Assembly (NCBI GenBank): GCA_018466975.1
Contig: CM031562.1
Coordinates: 2,976,001-3,040,000 of the forward strand
Length of the DNA: 64,000 bases
Reading direction: 5' to 3'
Origin: Sparassis latifolia
Taxonomy: Eukaryota > Basidiomycota > Agaricomycetes > Polyporales > Sparassidaceae
Both the position numbers and the translations under genes were made by a program. The stretch's first letter is position 1, and the number at the start of each line of letters is the position of its first letter. The notes below the pieces were generated by a model. The model searched no databases. It was not told where the DNA came from and saw only the letters and a program-made list of their open reading frames with translations. Positions 9,389 through 21,227 of this stretch are shown here, one piece after another.

Positions 9389-12300
9389 ATGGATACCCCG
9401 GAGTCTATTGAAGAAGGTCGCGGAGGACAGCAAGGTCGCCAGGAGGGGACGAACACTCCAGTAGGCCTGGCTCCCAGACAGCAGCACAGTTCACTCCCAT
9501 TCTTCCTTTTCATCACCTTCATGCTATTCATGCTCACGAACAACCGGGGAGAAGAAATGGAAGCTCGATTCCATCTCACGAAGTCTCTAGACGAGCTCAA
9601 TAGGCAGGTGTCGAACTACACTGCGTGGTTGAACGGCACGGCATCAAACTTCTCTCTTGTCAGTCCTGCGCTCTATGGGTTGGGTACTCTCCGTTGACGC
9701 TGTGCACAGCCTAGTGCAGACCCTACTATCATGCCATTAATAAACTCATTCATGACCTTCGGCTCACGGCTCGAACCCGACAAGGCGTCGTATTACTCAA
9801 ATCTGACGGGTTTCTGGCATGGAGATCTCCAATATCACAATCTGACTGCCACGAAATCGTCTGAGTCTCGTTTACCTTGGCATTATCTCGCGCAGAATTT
9901 TGTCAACTCGACTAACATGTCTGCTTTGCCGGAGTTGCTTGGCACGTGGAACTGGTCTAATGCAGAAAAAGTCTCCATCAGCATCGGGGACAAGCTCTTT
10001 CCTTTACTCGGTCCAGACGGTCATATAATAGAAGACATGGCTATGATTCATGTAGGCTTTGTTTCCATACAACAGCTGATCTCGTTGTGACCAGTTTTCA
10101 GGGTAAGGTCGAGTTTTCGGAACCCAACAGTGCTGAGGAGTTGCGACTCGACTTCGATGGTGTACACTTCATTGCCAATGGTTCTATATATGCTATCGCT
10201 GAACCTGTTGGGTGAGTAGTTTCAGTGCATCGTCTGCGCCATATTGAACATACCTTTACAGGCGCTACATTGACTTGCGGCTCCTACCATCGGTCGTCCC
10301 GGAATTTCGTATGAACACAACGGCCTATGCAATTGCGGCTGAACTGACCACCCGGATGAGGAAACTACAGGAGAAGATCGACTCGGGAAGTCTCGACCAG
10401 GATGCCCTCAGCGATGGTGCGGAAGGTTCTGGTACTAATAATGCGCACGTAAATTAATCATCAATCTTCTGATTTTAGACGAATCTCCCAAGACGCGCTG
10501 TTCGTTCAAGTTGCACGGTCAGCTAGAGCCGAATAACGTGTCTCAGCCCCTCATGAAGGAGCTCGAAGATGAGATTGACTCTCCTACCGGTATCACAACC
10601 ATCAAGGCGCCTGAGATGAAGCTTCGTGGTGTGCTTGTCAGCCACGACTGTGGACTGCTGTACGAGATCAAGGATGCGACAGGACTGAAGTGACCCAATT
10701 ATTTGTCGAGACTGTCGCACCACTGCTGACACCATCTTAGATCTCAACGGTTGTTCAGGAAAATTACCACATGTGATTAGCATATTCACTATTGTTCTAT
10801 TTGGTTCTCATTCCCAGTTGCAGACGCTGGAATCTCGACGATTGTGTATCTCGTCCTGGTGGTCCTCATCTTACGACAGATCGCGCGGAGCAGCTCTGCT
10901 GCGGGGTTATCCCGTGTCTCTCGATATTCGTTCCTCTGTCAGAGTCTCATTGATGTCGTTTCATTTGTCGGTGTAAGTGAAGCTGGCACCCGAAAAGTAG
11001 TAAAACTTATTCGCGTTGCAGCACATCACATTAGCTATTCTCGCGGACGGCCGACCCTCCATCGCCGTGTTGGCACCTGCGGCGCTCGCCTGCATGTTGT
11101 TTATTCGCGAAGCTGTGCGTACCCATTCCCTTGTATATCAGCGTATTCGCTTAAGTGGTGATGCGGGTCCAGCAATTTGCTGTTCTCATTGGACGTATTC
11201 AAGCCCCTGAAGACGCAGTTCCTATTCCGCCTGCTACGCCGCCTCCAGCACCCTCTCCAGCACCCTCTCCAGCACCCTCTACGAGCCCAACGACGCAACC
11301 TGAAACACCAGCCTCAACTGCTACGGCTACGTACCCTCCCCCACCAGCGCAGGCGATAGCACAAGCCCCACCCCCTGTACCCACAACCAACCCGATCCCA
11401 GCAGCAGCCCAGCAACAGACGTTCATCAGCTTCCTCTGGAACCACATCAGGACAGACCCTGCAGCACGACTCTGTAAGTTCGCATACCTGTTCTCTTAGG
11501 CTCTGCGAGTTCATTGTGCGTCAGGGACAATGATCTCTCTCTTCCTGATCGTCGTGTTTCGCATCGTCATCTTCCTGTCGCTCCCCCTTGCCTTCGTTGG
11601 CACGCTTTACTCGTGCATGTGGCTTACGCAGATCTATCGATCAGCGAGGCACGGGAGGAGCAGTGGGCTGACTGCGGAGTACCTCATTGGCGTGACGATC
11701 TGTAGGCTGTACTTCGCGATGTGTGAGTGTCGGCTTTGATTTTGCTAACGATGGATATGGAGTCACTAACTGCGCCCGATAGACTTCTTGACGTGTCCCA
11801 AGAACATCCTTGACGTAGAGCCACGAAGTGCGCTCCGAAGTGTTGATTCTCTTTGAGTAGGTACTAACGTGATGTGTTTCAGGATGGATGTATGGCGTCG
11901 CATGCTTCATGTTCGCCCAAGTCTTCACAATTATGCTTCAGGAATACCTCAGCCCGACGTTCTTCCTTGGCACGCACGTACGTCTCACTTTCCGGTAATC
12001 CTCCACGCAAGGTATTTACCGACGTTCTGCAGTTGATCAAGGTGGACAGGTATGACTACCACCCACCACTACCCCTTCCCGATCCCGAAGCACCTGAGCA
12101 GACGCTCGGGGACTGTGCAATTTGCATGGACGCGATCGTAGTGGACCCTGTACTGCAACGCCGCTCCAAGTCCAGCGATGGCAGGGAGAAGGGCGAATCT
12201 TTGACTGCGCGCAGGACCGGCAGGCTCCTGGACGCTATGGGTGCTGTGGGTGCCACAGGTGCACGGAAGAGTTACAGTCTTGCGCCCTGTCATCATTTAT

Positions 12301-12480
12301 TCGTACGTCGCGAAGTAGTCCTGCGATGGCGATGCTGATTTTCCCGCTCAGCATACTGCGTGCCTTGAGCGCTGGCTTGCCATCAAGGTATGTGTTGTCC
12401 GAGGCACTCTTATATCATTTTGTTCATGGTCACTGCAGAATATCTGTCCACAATGCCGCCGGCCCCTCCCCCCTTTATAG
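9389..12480 (+). CDS. dsc1: Tul1/Dsc1-type membrane RING E3 ubiquitin ligase, 15 exons, 782 aa
   Basis: This is the catalytic subunit of the Golgi/endosomal Dsc (Tul1) E3 complex, used for SREBP processing in fission yeast and for membrane-protein quality control in budding yeast. Exons: 9389-9658, 9710-10051, 10102-10211, 10262-10416, 10479-10689, 10741-10772, 10824-10972, 11022-11114, 11173-11473, 11525-11722, 11783-11827, 11883-11977, 12033-12302, 12352-12387, 12439-12480. All join in phase to 782 residues (yeast Tul1 is 758). Order: N-terminal hydrophobic anchor (FFLFITFMLFMLT), a long N-glycosylation-rich lumenal domain, membrane helices from exon 7 (STIVYLVLVVLILRQIA) to exon 12, and a C-terminal RING with CAIC, CHHLFHTACLERW and NICPQCRRPLPPL as the last residues. 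A Pro/Ser/Thr-rich loop with three tandem 12-bp units lies near 11245-11280. Some of the smallest introns could shift by a few bases. Confidence 0.88.
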
Positions 12481-13142
12481 TGAACATTTTTCACTCGATG
12501 TCTAATTTATTTCACCATTTGATTCGATCTCGTAATTGCCCTCAGTTAGCCATTTGTACGAACCCTTGCATCCGTCTCTCATCCCCCATTATTACTGCTT
12601 TGATGAATGCGGATGCAATTATCACCCCTCCCTTGCATGAGGGCGGGCTTATTATAAACAAACGCCGGCTCCGAACGTACGTGAAAATTCGCGACTTGGT
12701 CATGGCTTTGGGTCGATTTCAATCGAAGCATTTTGCCATTTGAATGATGAGGCCTGAGGATTGTATCCCCTTGGTGCACACTACGAGCTAGTGCGACTAC
12801 AACAGATATCACTGTCAGCAGCATGAGAAGATTTTGGAGGATTTGGAAGCAAACGATGGAGGCGCTCGGGGTTCGGAGCTGGTGACTCCTTCCGCGATGT
12901 TATCCCATGCCTTCCACCGACAGTCGCCCGACGATGCATTTCTCTCTCTAGCCGTACCTGAAGAATGTATTTTGCTGTCTGAGGCCAACTATCGTCACTT
13001 CTACGTATCACAAGTTGTCTGCGGCGTCGCTCGACAGCAAGATCCAAGGTACGGGATCTGCTTCTTCAATCGGTCAAAATCTGATCATCTCGTAGAACTT
13101 TCGGGCTCGCAATTGCGACTCCTGCATACATAAGGACCACCC
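12481..13142. other. Intergenic between Dsc1 and RIB3
   Basis: A plus-strand frame at 12834-13133 shows no family motif and is probably 5' flank of RIB3. Confidence 0.45.
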
Positions 13143-14051
13143 ATGGCTGAGAATTTCGAGACGCGTACACCGCCCGCAGCTTCTAACCCGTCGCGGCCAC
13201 GAGAAGTACACGATGCTCATGTACGGACGGCATTTGGGTTCGACTCGATGGAAGACGCGCTTGCCGCTTTCGTGCGAGGCGAGTTTCTGGTAGTCATGGA
13301 CGATGAAGGGCGAGAGAATGAGGGCGACCTCATACTCGCCGCGAGCGAGTGTTCGACGGAAAAGATGGCGTGGCTGATCAGGCATTCCAGGTGCGTCTCC
13401 GCGTATTCTCTACCATACTGCGCTACTAAGTCAGGCGGACGCAGCGGCTATGTATGTATCGCGCTTCCCGGGGAGCGCCTGGACGAGCTAGAGATACCCA
13501 TGATGGTGTCCGAGAACCAGGACCCGCACCGCACGGCGTACACCGTGACGGTCGACTACAGACACGGTGCGTCGTTCCTACCACTTTCTCGCAGGTGCTC
13601 ATCGACGTTTTCTCCCGTGATGTATGCAGGCACTACCACAGGCATCTCCGCTCACGATCGTGCCCTCACCGCACGCGCACTCGCCTCTCCCACTTCGCAG
13701 CCATCGTCCTTCTCCCGCCCTGGACATATGGTTCCACTGCGTGCGCGCCCAGGTGGTGTCCTCGCGCGGCGTGGACATACCGAGTCTGCGCTCGACCTCT
13801 GCGAGCTGGTGGGCCTGCCCCGCGCGGGCATCCTCTGCGAGCTGGTCGAGGATGACGAGACCGGGAGCATGATGCGGCGGGACTCTTGCAGGCGCTTTGC
13901 GGACCGATGGGGACTCAGGCTGATCAGCGTCGAAATGCTCGCGCGGTGGAAGCGGGAGCATGCTTCGAAGGGGAGGCTGCCAGAGGTGAACGGTCATCTC
14001 TACGATGGAGAAGATGCAAGCGCAAATAGGACGGGGGCGTCAGACTCATAG
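13143..14051 (+). CDS. RIB3: 3,4-dihydroxy-2-butanone 4-phosphate synthase, 263 aa
   Basis: It converts ribulose 5-phosphate to 3,4-dihydroxy-2-butanone 4-phosphate plus formate, supplying the four-carbon unit of lumazine in riboflavin synthesis. Exons 13143-13390, 13445-13566 and 13630-14051 (introns 54 and 63 nt) give 263 residues, somewhat longer than yeast Rib3 through an N-terminal extension and a polar C-terminal tail. All family signatures are present: MDDEGRENEGDL (acidic metal/substrate loop), GYVCIALPGERLDELEIPMM, GTTTGISAHDRALT, RPGHMVPLRARPGGVL, RRGHTESALDL and CELVEDDETGSMMRR. It is monofunctional, with no GTP cyclohydrolase II domain attached. The start Met precedes a polar leader and the downstream homology; no closer Met fits. 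Confidence 0.93.
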   Translation: MAENFETRTPPAASNPSRPREVHDAHVRTAFGFDSMEDALAAFVRGEFLVVMDDEGRENEGDLILAASECSTEKMAWLIRHSRCVSAYSLPYCATKSGGRSGYVCIALPGERLDELEIPMMVSENQDPHRTAYTVTVDYRHGASFLPLSRRCSSTFSPVMYAGTTTGISAHDRALTARALASPTSQPSSFSRPGHMVPLRARPGGVLARRGHTESALDLCELVGLPRAGILCELVEDDETGSMMRRDSCRRFADRWGLRLISVEMLARWKREHASKGRLPEVNGHLYDGEDASANRTGASDS

Positions 14052-15345
14052 TGGATGTCCTTGTGCAGATAAAGACGAGTAGACTATCCTTATTCTTCAC
14101 CACTCCTGAGCCGAAAATTCACGGTTGTCCGACTCTGTTCGAGATAAGCCTCCGATTACAAAGGTATGCACACATGCCATGTTGGTACTCATTCTAAAGA
14201 TCACAGAAATGATGGCGGAAGTGAAGAAGCAGTTGTCCTTATCCGCATAAGAACGTACCGTTCCGCTATGATTCGGATCTGTCGAACGACACTTCTGCGC
14301 GCATATACGACGTGACAACTTGATTCCCAGAAACCTAGAGACAGGTTCAATGACAGAATCCTAATACACCGCGACATCCGATAATCATGGCTATCGTCAC
14401 CGTAACAGCCTGCGCGTAGCTGTGAGATGAATTCGTCATGATATCCGCTGGGAACGCGAACGAATCTCTCGACCCTGTTTTCTATTGACGGTGGAAGCAC
14501 AAGCCTGACATCCTGTGGTCGTGGGCGCCTTTGAGGCAGCGAGTGGTGAGACCTTCCACACAACAGAGCCACAACGAAAAGAACAATGGCAGCTGATGGA
14601 CATCAGAGCGCCTTACAAGCTGGCAACGGCTTGCGCTCGAAGTCAGCTTCATCCAGGGTCTCAAACTCGACAACGAAGAAGCGACAAAGACACCAGAGAT
14701 TAAGACCCTGTTCGATCCGTAGATATCGAAACGGAGATAGGATACAATGAACGACCACCACGGAAGAAGGCTGAGACCGCGCTCGTCGTTGATCCTGCAG
14801 ACATCTTATTGTCCCAAAAATTCGAATACCCAGGGCATCAGGGCGACACGCACCGTATCACAGAAGACTATCCAATTTGCGATGCACGCTAGCGCCATCA
14901 GGAGATCACCTTGCCCGGGCGTGCCCACTGTGTGTGCAGAGCGTGGCGCGCGCTGACGTCCCTCCGTCTACGATCAACGCGTGGCTTCGGGACCGCGATG
15001 GCTTACAGGAGTACGGCGAAGGGCACAAAACCATGCGCATAGCTATCTCCCCGCGGACCGACCACGAGTAAGTATACTATCACGCTGTGTTCCATACATC
15101 ATGCGCAGCGTGGGACGCCCGGTTGTATTGCAAACTCAAGGAAAATGGTGGGGCACGTACGAAGATCGCTGACGCTCCGGTCGAATATACGGATGGCTGC
15201 GTTGATATCATCCCAGCAACCACCGGTTGTTCGCCGGTGATACCACAGCAGGGGAACACGCGTGAAATTCCGTAACTGCGACTGTGGTAGTCACAAGCAT
15301 GCGGACTGCCGAAGTCTAGGAATGGAGGGTACGCACTGTTACACT
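14052..15345. other. Intergenic, no supported gene
   Basis: Short frames occur on both strands. A plus-strand reading around 14590-14703 (VSFIQGLKLDNEEATKTPEI) looks protein-like but is closed by stops on both sides and could not be extended. Confidence 0.4.
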
Positions 15346-15707
15346 TAGTAGCGTTACACAGTGATTCCCGACCAGCGTCGACAAAACGTACAGCAGTATA
15401 GATTTCCACTCGATGATTACCAACGCACCTTGGCCACCAGGTGGACAACGTTGGCACCGTCACGTAAATAAGAAGCGTTCCGCACGCCAGACGCGTCAGC
15501 AAAGCATTGCAAAACACCTGAACTAGTTCACGGCGACTGTGATCATGACGGGCGCGTAACTCGCCGAGGATGGTTGCACTAGCGTTACACATCGATTCCC
15601 GTAAAGTTCAGGTCGGGCCAGCGTCACGGTCAACAGCATGGAACGACGTACCACTCAACGACTACCAACACACCTAGTATGCCACCCGGCCGGTGGACAT
15701 GGCCGCA
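15346..15707. repeat. Diverged direct repeat, two copies about 240 bp apart
   Basis: The segment starting near 15346 (AGCGTTACACAGTGATTCCCG, then CACTCGATGATTACCAACGC, then CCAGGTGGAC) recurs near 15585 (AGCGTTACACATCGATTCCCG, then CACTCAACGACTACCAACAC, then CCGGTGGAC). The copies have diverged by substitutions and small indels. No coding sense. Confidence 0.6.
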
Positions 15708-16786
15708 TCCGAGTCGTCAGTACGAACTCGGCCGCATCCCGCAGCACACCAAACGCGAACAGCCAATTATAGGCCCTCTAACCAGCCTCTAGTACACAGC
15801 AAGCAGCAGTCGTTAAATATTTCCCCATCTATACCAGCAAACCAAAACCCACCCAAGCACGCACGGTCGACACGCACATCGCAGATATCCACCATACTGT
15901 AAAACCATTCCGAGCCCAAAACATTCCTGTTTCCGATCCCCCCCTTTTCCAGTCCTTTTCCGCCTCCGCAAACCCCGCCCCGCCAACGCACTAGGCGCGA
16001 TACTTGTTCCGCGTCGGGTCCGAGGTCTCGCGGCTCCTCGGAGTCAGGGGCGGCACCAGGCCTCAGGGCGGGGCGTAAATTGACTAAAATTGAAAACACG
16101 CGAGCGGGATCTGCATACTTACACGCCCGAGGCCAACTCAAATTTGGCTATCATGCCTCGACAAATGACGAATATTAATGCCGTGCCCCACTACAAAGTA
16201 CGTAGTCCCTGTTCGGTCCTGATCCCACACGTATAAACTTTATCAACAAATTTGTACCGGCGACGAATGGCGACATCGCAAGGCAGGCAAACCTTGCATT
16301 CGCTCCGGGGTACAAATCCGGGACGGTCTCGAGTGATAGGCATGACAGAGTCAGGCCACAGCCTGAGCGAGCACCCAAATCGCAAGTGAAAAAACACACG
16401 ACCAAACGCGCAGTAGATTCGACGCACGGGTACGTACACACAACAAGCAGGTTACAACGCAACGCGGCGAGTTAGAATAAACGAGCGGGGGACGGTATAC
16501 GTAGTAGCTAAAAAGAGAGCGTTCGAGCAAGACGCGCGAGTCCCATTAAGCGCAGCTAGTGTAATAAAACGGTCTAGGGTCGGGGCAGCAAGGGGTCGAT
16601 CGGGGTATGCGCACATGCAACGAGAGAGAGAGTGGGTGCGGACGATATACAGAAGTCAGACGGGCCACCGAAGGCGGCGAAGCGTCGAGGATAACGGGCG
16701 ATAGATAGAGCGAACGGCGGGGTATGTGCAGATCGCGGAAAGGTCTAAATAAATCTGGAAGAGCAGTCCGCGACGCGCTGGGGTGG
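15708..16786. other. Intergenic, no gene seen
   Basis: No motif-bearing frame. This is the 3' flank of the Ser/Pro-rich gene on the minus strand. Confidence 0.4.
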
Positions 16787-18776
16787 CTACGACGAGACCT
16801 CGACGAAGCTCCTCCAGCTCCGCCCCGAGAACTCGTCCTCCCGCAGGTCGATAAAGTTCGCAAGCGGGTAAAGCACCGACCCGATCGTCCTACAGCCCGC
16901 ACCCCCACCGCCCACCACAGGCACAGGAACAACCACATCCTCCTCCTCGCCCAACACCCGCTCAAGCGCAATCTGCTCCTCCTCCTCCTCATCGTCGCTC
17001 ATACTCATAAAGTTGCTCCTCCGCCTGCGACGGCGGCTCGTCGACCGGCTCCGCCCCTCGAGCGCAGCGAGCGCCGCGCTCCGGTTCATCTGCCGCGCAG
17101 CCGTCGACGTCGAGCGCACCGACGGCGAGGCTGTCAGCGCAGTAGGGTGCGCGGGAGGGGGGGACCCGACGGACGACGACGAGTCCGTCGGCGAGAACAG
17201 CAAATACGAACACTCGGCGGAGCGCGCTTGCGACACACCAGCAACCACGCGCGGCACAGAAGGCGACGGCAGCAGCGCCGGAGCCGCGGACACAGAGAGC
17301 GCGCTGCGCGCAGGGGAAACCGCGCAAGACTCGGGGGAGCCCGCGCACGCCGGCTCCGCGTCCTCCCCGGTACCGTCCCGACCAGAAGGCGGAGCCGCAG
17401 CACCCGCAGCCACAGAGCGCGCGCTACCAGGAGAAGCCGGCCGGGTGGGACACACCATGAAACACTGCAGCGCGGGGGACGCCAGCGGGGACGTGCGCGC
17501 GGGCGGGGGGAGGAGCGACGGCGCGGAGCGCGTCGGGCGGTGCGTCACCGGCGACGGGAGCTGCGAGGAGGGCGCGGTCGACAGCGAGAGGGCGGGGCGC
17601 CGCGGGGGCTGCGGGAGGCTCGCGCGCGGAGCGGGCTTGGGGGACGGGAGGGGGAGGGCGCGCCGGGGGGAGGGCGCGGGTCGCGAGAAGGAGAGGGAGA
17701 GGGGGGCACGGTGTCTGCGGAGAGGTGTGAGCGCATACTGCGTGCGAGACGGGGGACGCCGAGCGTGCGCAGAAGATCGCGGAGGGAAACCACTATGAAG
17801 CTCCGTGTGACGCACGGTCGCGCAGCAGGTCGCAGAAGGGTTGCAGAACAGACCGTAGGGAAGGATCAGACGGACAGACGCCGCAATGCGTCCGTCTACA
17901 AGGAAACCTCATCCCCCAATGAGGCTCCGTGTGATGCACGGCCGCGCAGCAGGTCGCAGAACAGACCGCAGGGAAGGATCAGACGGACAGACACCGCAAT
18001 GCGTCCGTCTACAACTGAAGCCGAACGAACGTGCGCGAATGACAGATGACACTATGACGCGGCGCGACGAGCATCATGAGATGCGGTGCGAGAAGACGAG
18101 CTGGGACGGAGGGAGGACAATAACGCAGCACGCCAAGCCCATCACGACCGCACAGAAGGGGAGACGTGGTACGAGGAAGCGACAAAAACGATAGAAGGAC
18201 CGAGACCGAGGGAGGATCACACAAAAATACCACACGTTCTCAAGATGCAAAAACATCAGATGGGAAGATGTCGTCGAAGGGGGCAAGCAAGCAAGCCAGC
18301 AAAGGACACGCGCGCCACACAGAAACACCGAACCACATAAGAAAAAGGAAGCGGCACAGAAAAGACACGCACGATAACGGCGAGAGCGCAGAGGGCGAAC
18401 TCGGCTCGGAGCGCCCAAAGAAAGTAGCAGCAGTCGCGCGCGTGGTGACGGTGTCCTTGCGGCGCAGGCTGACGGAGCGCATGGACTGGCTCTCTGCGAG
18501 GTCGAGGGAGAGGAAGGAGCGGCCCTCGGGGACGCGGCGGCGGGGGGCGAGGGTGAGGAAGAGGGTGCTGTCCTCGACGAGGTCGAGGGACGAGCGCAGG
18601 ACGCCGGAGAAGCTGAGGGAGGCGGTGTTGACGGTGAGCGGGAAGGAGTCGTGCGCGCACTTGCGGCGTTTTGTGGGGACGCGCGGGTCGGAGAGGAGCC
18701 CCGAGGTGAAGAGCGGGGAATACTGGGCGAACAGCGCACAGGTGGGCGAGGGAGGCGGGGACGAGAGGGCGGACAT
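16787..18776 (-). CDS. Uncharacterised Ser/Pro-rich protein with acidic C-terminal box
   Basis: The family is not recognised. The N-terminal exon begins at the ATG at 18776 (MSALSSPPPSPTCALFAQYS) and runs about 110 residues to SQSMRSVSLRRKD. It contains KRRKC and a compact, conserved-looking block (SLSFSGVLRSSLDLVEDSTL). A second large exon, open from about 17742 to 16787, encodes ~310 residues: a long Ser/Pro/Ala-rich linker, then SRRRRRRSNFMSMSDDEEEE and a C-terminus YPLANFIDLREDEFSGRSWR that looks folded. The intron between them is not resolved. It would be about 700 nt, unusually long here, and contains a local tandem duplication, or small exons were missed. The C-terminal 'WRSFVEVSS' end and acidic stretch suggest a nuclear or regulatory protein, but no function is claimed. 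Confidence 0.55.
17794..18013. repeat. Local tandem duplication, two copies of about 100 bp
   Basis: Copy 1 (17794-17901) and copy 2 (17919-18013) share GAAGGATCAGACGGACAGAC and AATGCGTCCGTCTACAA. Copy 2 lacks about 14 bp. They lie in the apparent intron of the Ser/Pro-rich gene. Confidence 0.75.
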
Positions 18777-21227
18777 CGTTGCCGCCGCCGTCGAGGACGA
18801 GCCTGGGGCAGACGGGGCAGGCTGGCCAGCAGGCTGGCGGTATTTATGAGCGGAGGAGGAGGCATGTTGGTGCACACGGCAACCGATTGCATTTGGATCA
18901 GGTCCGTCACACGTCACACAGCGTGCGCGTCACGTCACCGCTTTCTATCATATCATCAGTTATCACCGTGCCAAATTCGTTCCCGTCCTCCCTTCGCCGG
19001 TGCGCTTCGCCTTCCATCCACGTCCGATTCCCCGCCTGAGCTGGGAGCGCGACGAGAACCCCCGCCCCGTGGGCACGACGCTGTCGGACTTGGCTCGTAG
19101 GATCCCCTACCTGACCTCGACGGCGGCGCCACAATCAGCCCATGTCCACCGCAGCGCTCAATTCCCCCCCTTTTTGCAGCGCCGTTGGCCTCCTCTGCGG
19201 TGGACACTACGTACAGCGTCTAATCCACGGACGTGCCATCAAATTCGAGGTCCTCCTAGCCAGCTGATCGCTGCTGCACTACTGTGCTACTTATCTGGGA
19301 GCTCCTGCCGGATCCAGCGCCACCCGAGTGCGCCAAGAACGAGAATGGAAGGTCCGAAGGTTCGTGAGTCTGCGCGACGTCGTCGTCAGGCATGTCGAGC
19401 CTCGTCGAGCTCGTCGTCGGGCGGATCCTCAGACTCGCGCAGACGGTGCTCCAATCTCACGCGAATCCCTCGCTTGGACACCTTAAATGCGACGTCCCTC
19501 CGCCTTCCATGCCCCAGGTTCCTTCCCACCTCCGAGTCATCCACTCTTTTTCCGTCTCTCGCATGTCTGTACAGTACGTAGATAGCACAATAACCAATCG
19601 CGTCACACGACCTTATTTCGCGCTGCGTCACGCCGATGTCCGCGCCGCCAACCCAAACGGCGCAAGTGCGGCCCGTATTCTCGTCTGAGGTAAAAATATA
19701 AAATAGCCTATCGCGTACCCGCCGGCGGGGGCATGTCGTGATGCGCACTGTCACATCTCGCCGGCGTCGGTCCCGCTGTGGATTCGACGCGCACGGCCGG
19801 CGCGCTCTTGCTGTACTCGGCCATGGAATCTCTGTTCATTTCGCCTTTCCTGGCGCACACCGTACGACGCGTCGGCGCGCGTGGATCACCCTGCAGCGCG
19901 TCGTGGATCACCTGCAGCCAGCCAGCGTCGGGCTCAGCAGCCGCGCAGCGTCTGACCCGGGACCGCGGGACCGGTGCTCGATGTGTGCCGTATCACCATC
20001 CGCTCGAACCCTCCTCGACTCGTCCGTGCGTACTTCGAGCCCGAGTCAGCAAGCCCAGTTTGGGAAAGATGGGCACCCCCGCGGCGGGCACGCACGCGCT
20101 GATACGCCACGGGGCGCGTGGCGACGAGGAATTCGAAGCGGGCTCAGCGCGGACAGCGGCGGGTGCGGGTCGGTGACGGTATCCACGTCTGCGATGACGT
20201 GGCCGCGGGCAGTGGCGCGAGCGTGGATCAGCGGATAGAGGGACCGCGCTTCCCCTTCTCTGTCGGACGTCGACGAGCTTGTTGCGACGGTGTGTCCGTC
20301 AAGTACTACCATTCTGCTCCGGAGGGCGCGGCCCCCGCCGTTCGGCTCTCTGGGCTGTGTGTGTGTCGGGATTTCGAGTCCACCGGGCGACGAGGAGGCC
20401 CATCGCGGACGCTCTCCGCACCGCCAGCGTGCTGTGCAGCAGCAGGCGAGCCCGCGGACCGGAGGTGATCGCCCAGCGCCCGTGACGCGTATCGATGCTG
20501 GCTTAATTGAATTGACGCCCTCCTCCCGATCGAGCTGGACCTTCTACTCGCCTCCAGGCAGATCGGTGTGCGAAGACGCGTCGTGCTCGAGCTCCTTCCT
20601 GTCTTGTCTGCCCGCAGTCGGTTATATTGCTGGGTCTGTTGCGACGCGGGGCTCTTCTTCTCGTGAGGTGACTCCAATTGGCGTATTTGGGGAACTTCCC
20701 CCGAGTCAGTCCAGGCGATGCGTTGCTCTTTGGTCTGCTTTCCGACTGAGCCTCGCCATCCGCACGTTGCAGATCTTTTGGAGCTCAATATGGCGTTCGT
20801 GTTTGCCGAAGCCTCCGATAGCACGTCCGCCGTCTTCTCGGTATACCGCCCCATCGCGCACTATAAGCAGTACCCCTCCCGTCCGTCAATGCGACGCGCA
20901 TGAGGCTAGACGGACGACAGTGGTCTCATGGCCGCTCCGGAGAGTGTCCAGTAGCTCGCAGCCAAGGTCCGCGTACGGCCGATCCCTGTGTTAGGGCGGT
21001 CCGCCTCGGATCCCCCAGCTGGCACTGAGATACATCGTTCGGGAAATAGTGTCGGTTGTGCGGGCGAGACGTCGACGTTCGTGCATTCGACCGCTGTGTG
21101 TGTTTTTACCGACTCTGCGCGAGCCATGCATGCGCGATATAGGAATTCCTGAGCGTCGTTCCAATTACACGAGATCGCGCCATTTCGCATACCTAGGCCG
21201 ACGTGTCGACCGTGGAGGGGAAGCGCA
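18777..21227. other. GC-rich stretch without a supported gene
   Basis: Many long open frames exist on both strands because stop codons are rare at this GC content. None carries recognisable motifs, and no consistent splice chain was found. A Zn- or promoter-like function is not claimed. Confidence 0.4.

Noticed and set aside
14590..14703. Plus-strand peptide FIQGLKLDNEEATKTPEI as part of a gene
   Set aside because: Bounded by stops, with no convincing splice sites or neighbouring exons.
16724..18049. Plus-strand 441-codon frame, Arg-rich
   Set aside because: It is the antisense shadow of the Ser/Pro-rich minus-strand gene in very GC-rich DNA, where stop codons are rare. Composition is almost only Arg/Ala/Gly with no motif.
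20290..20994. Plus-strand 234-codon frame in the GC-rich desert
   Set aside because: Ser/Arg/Pro-biased with no motif, and a similar-length frame is open on the opposite strand.
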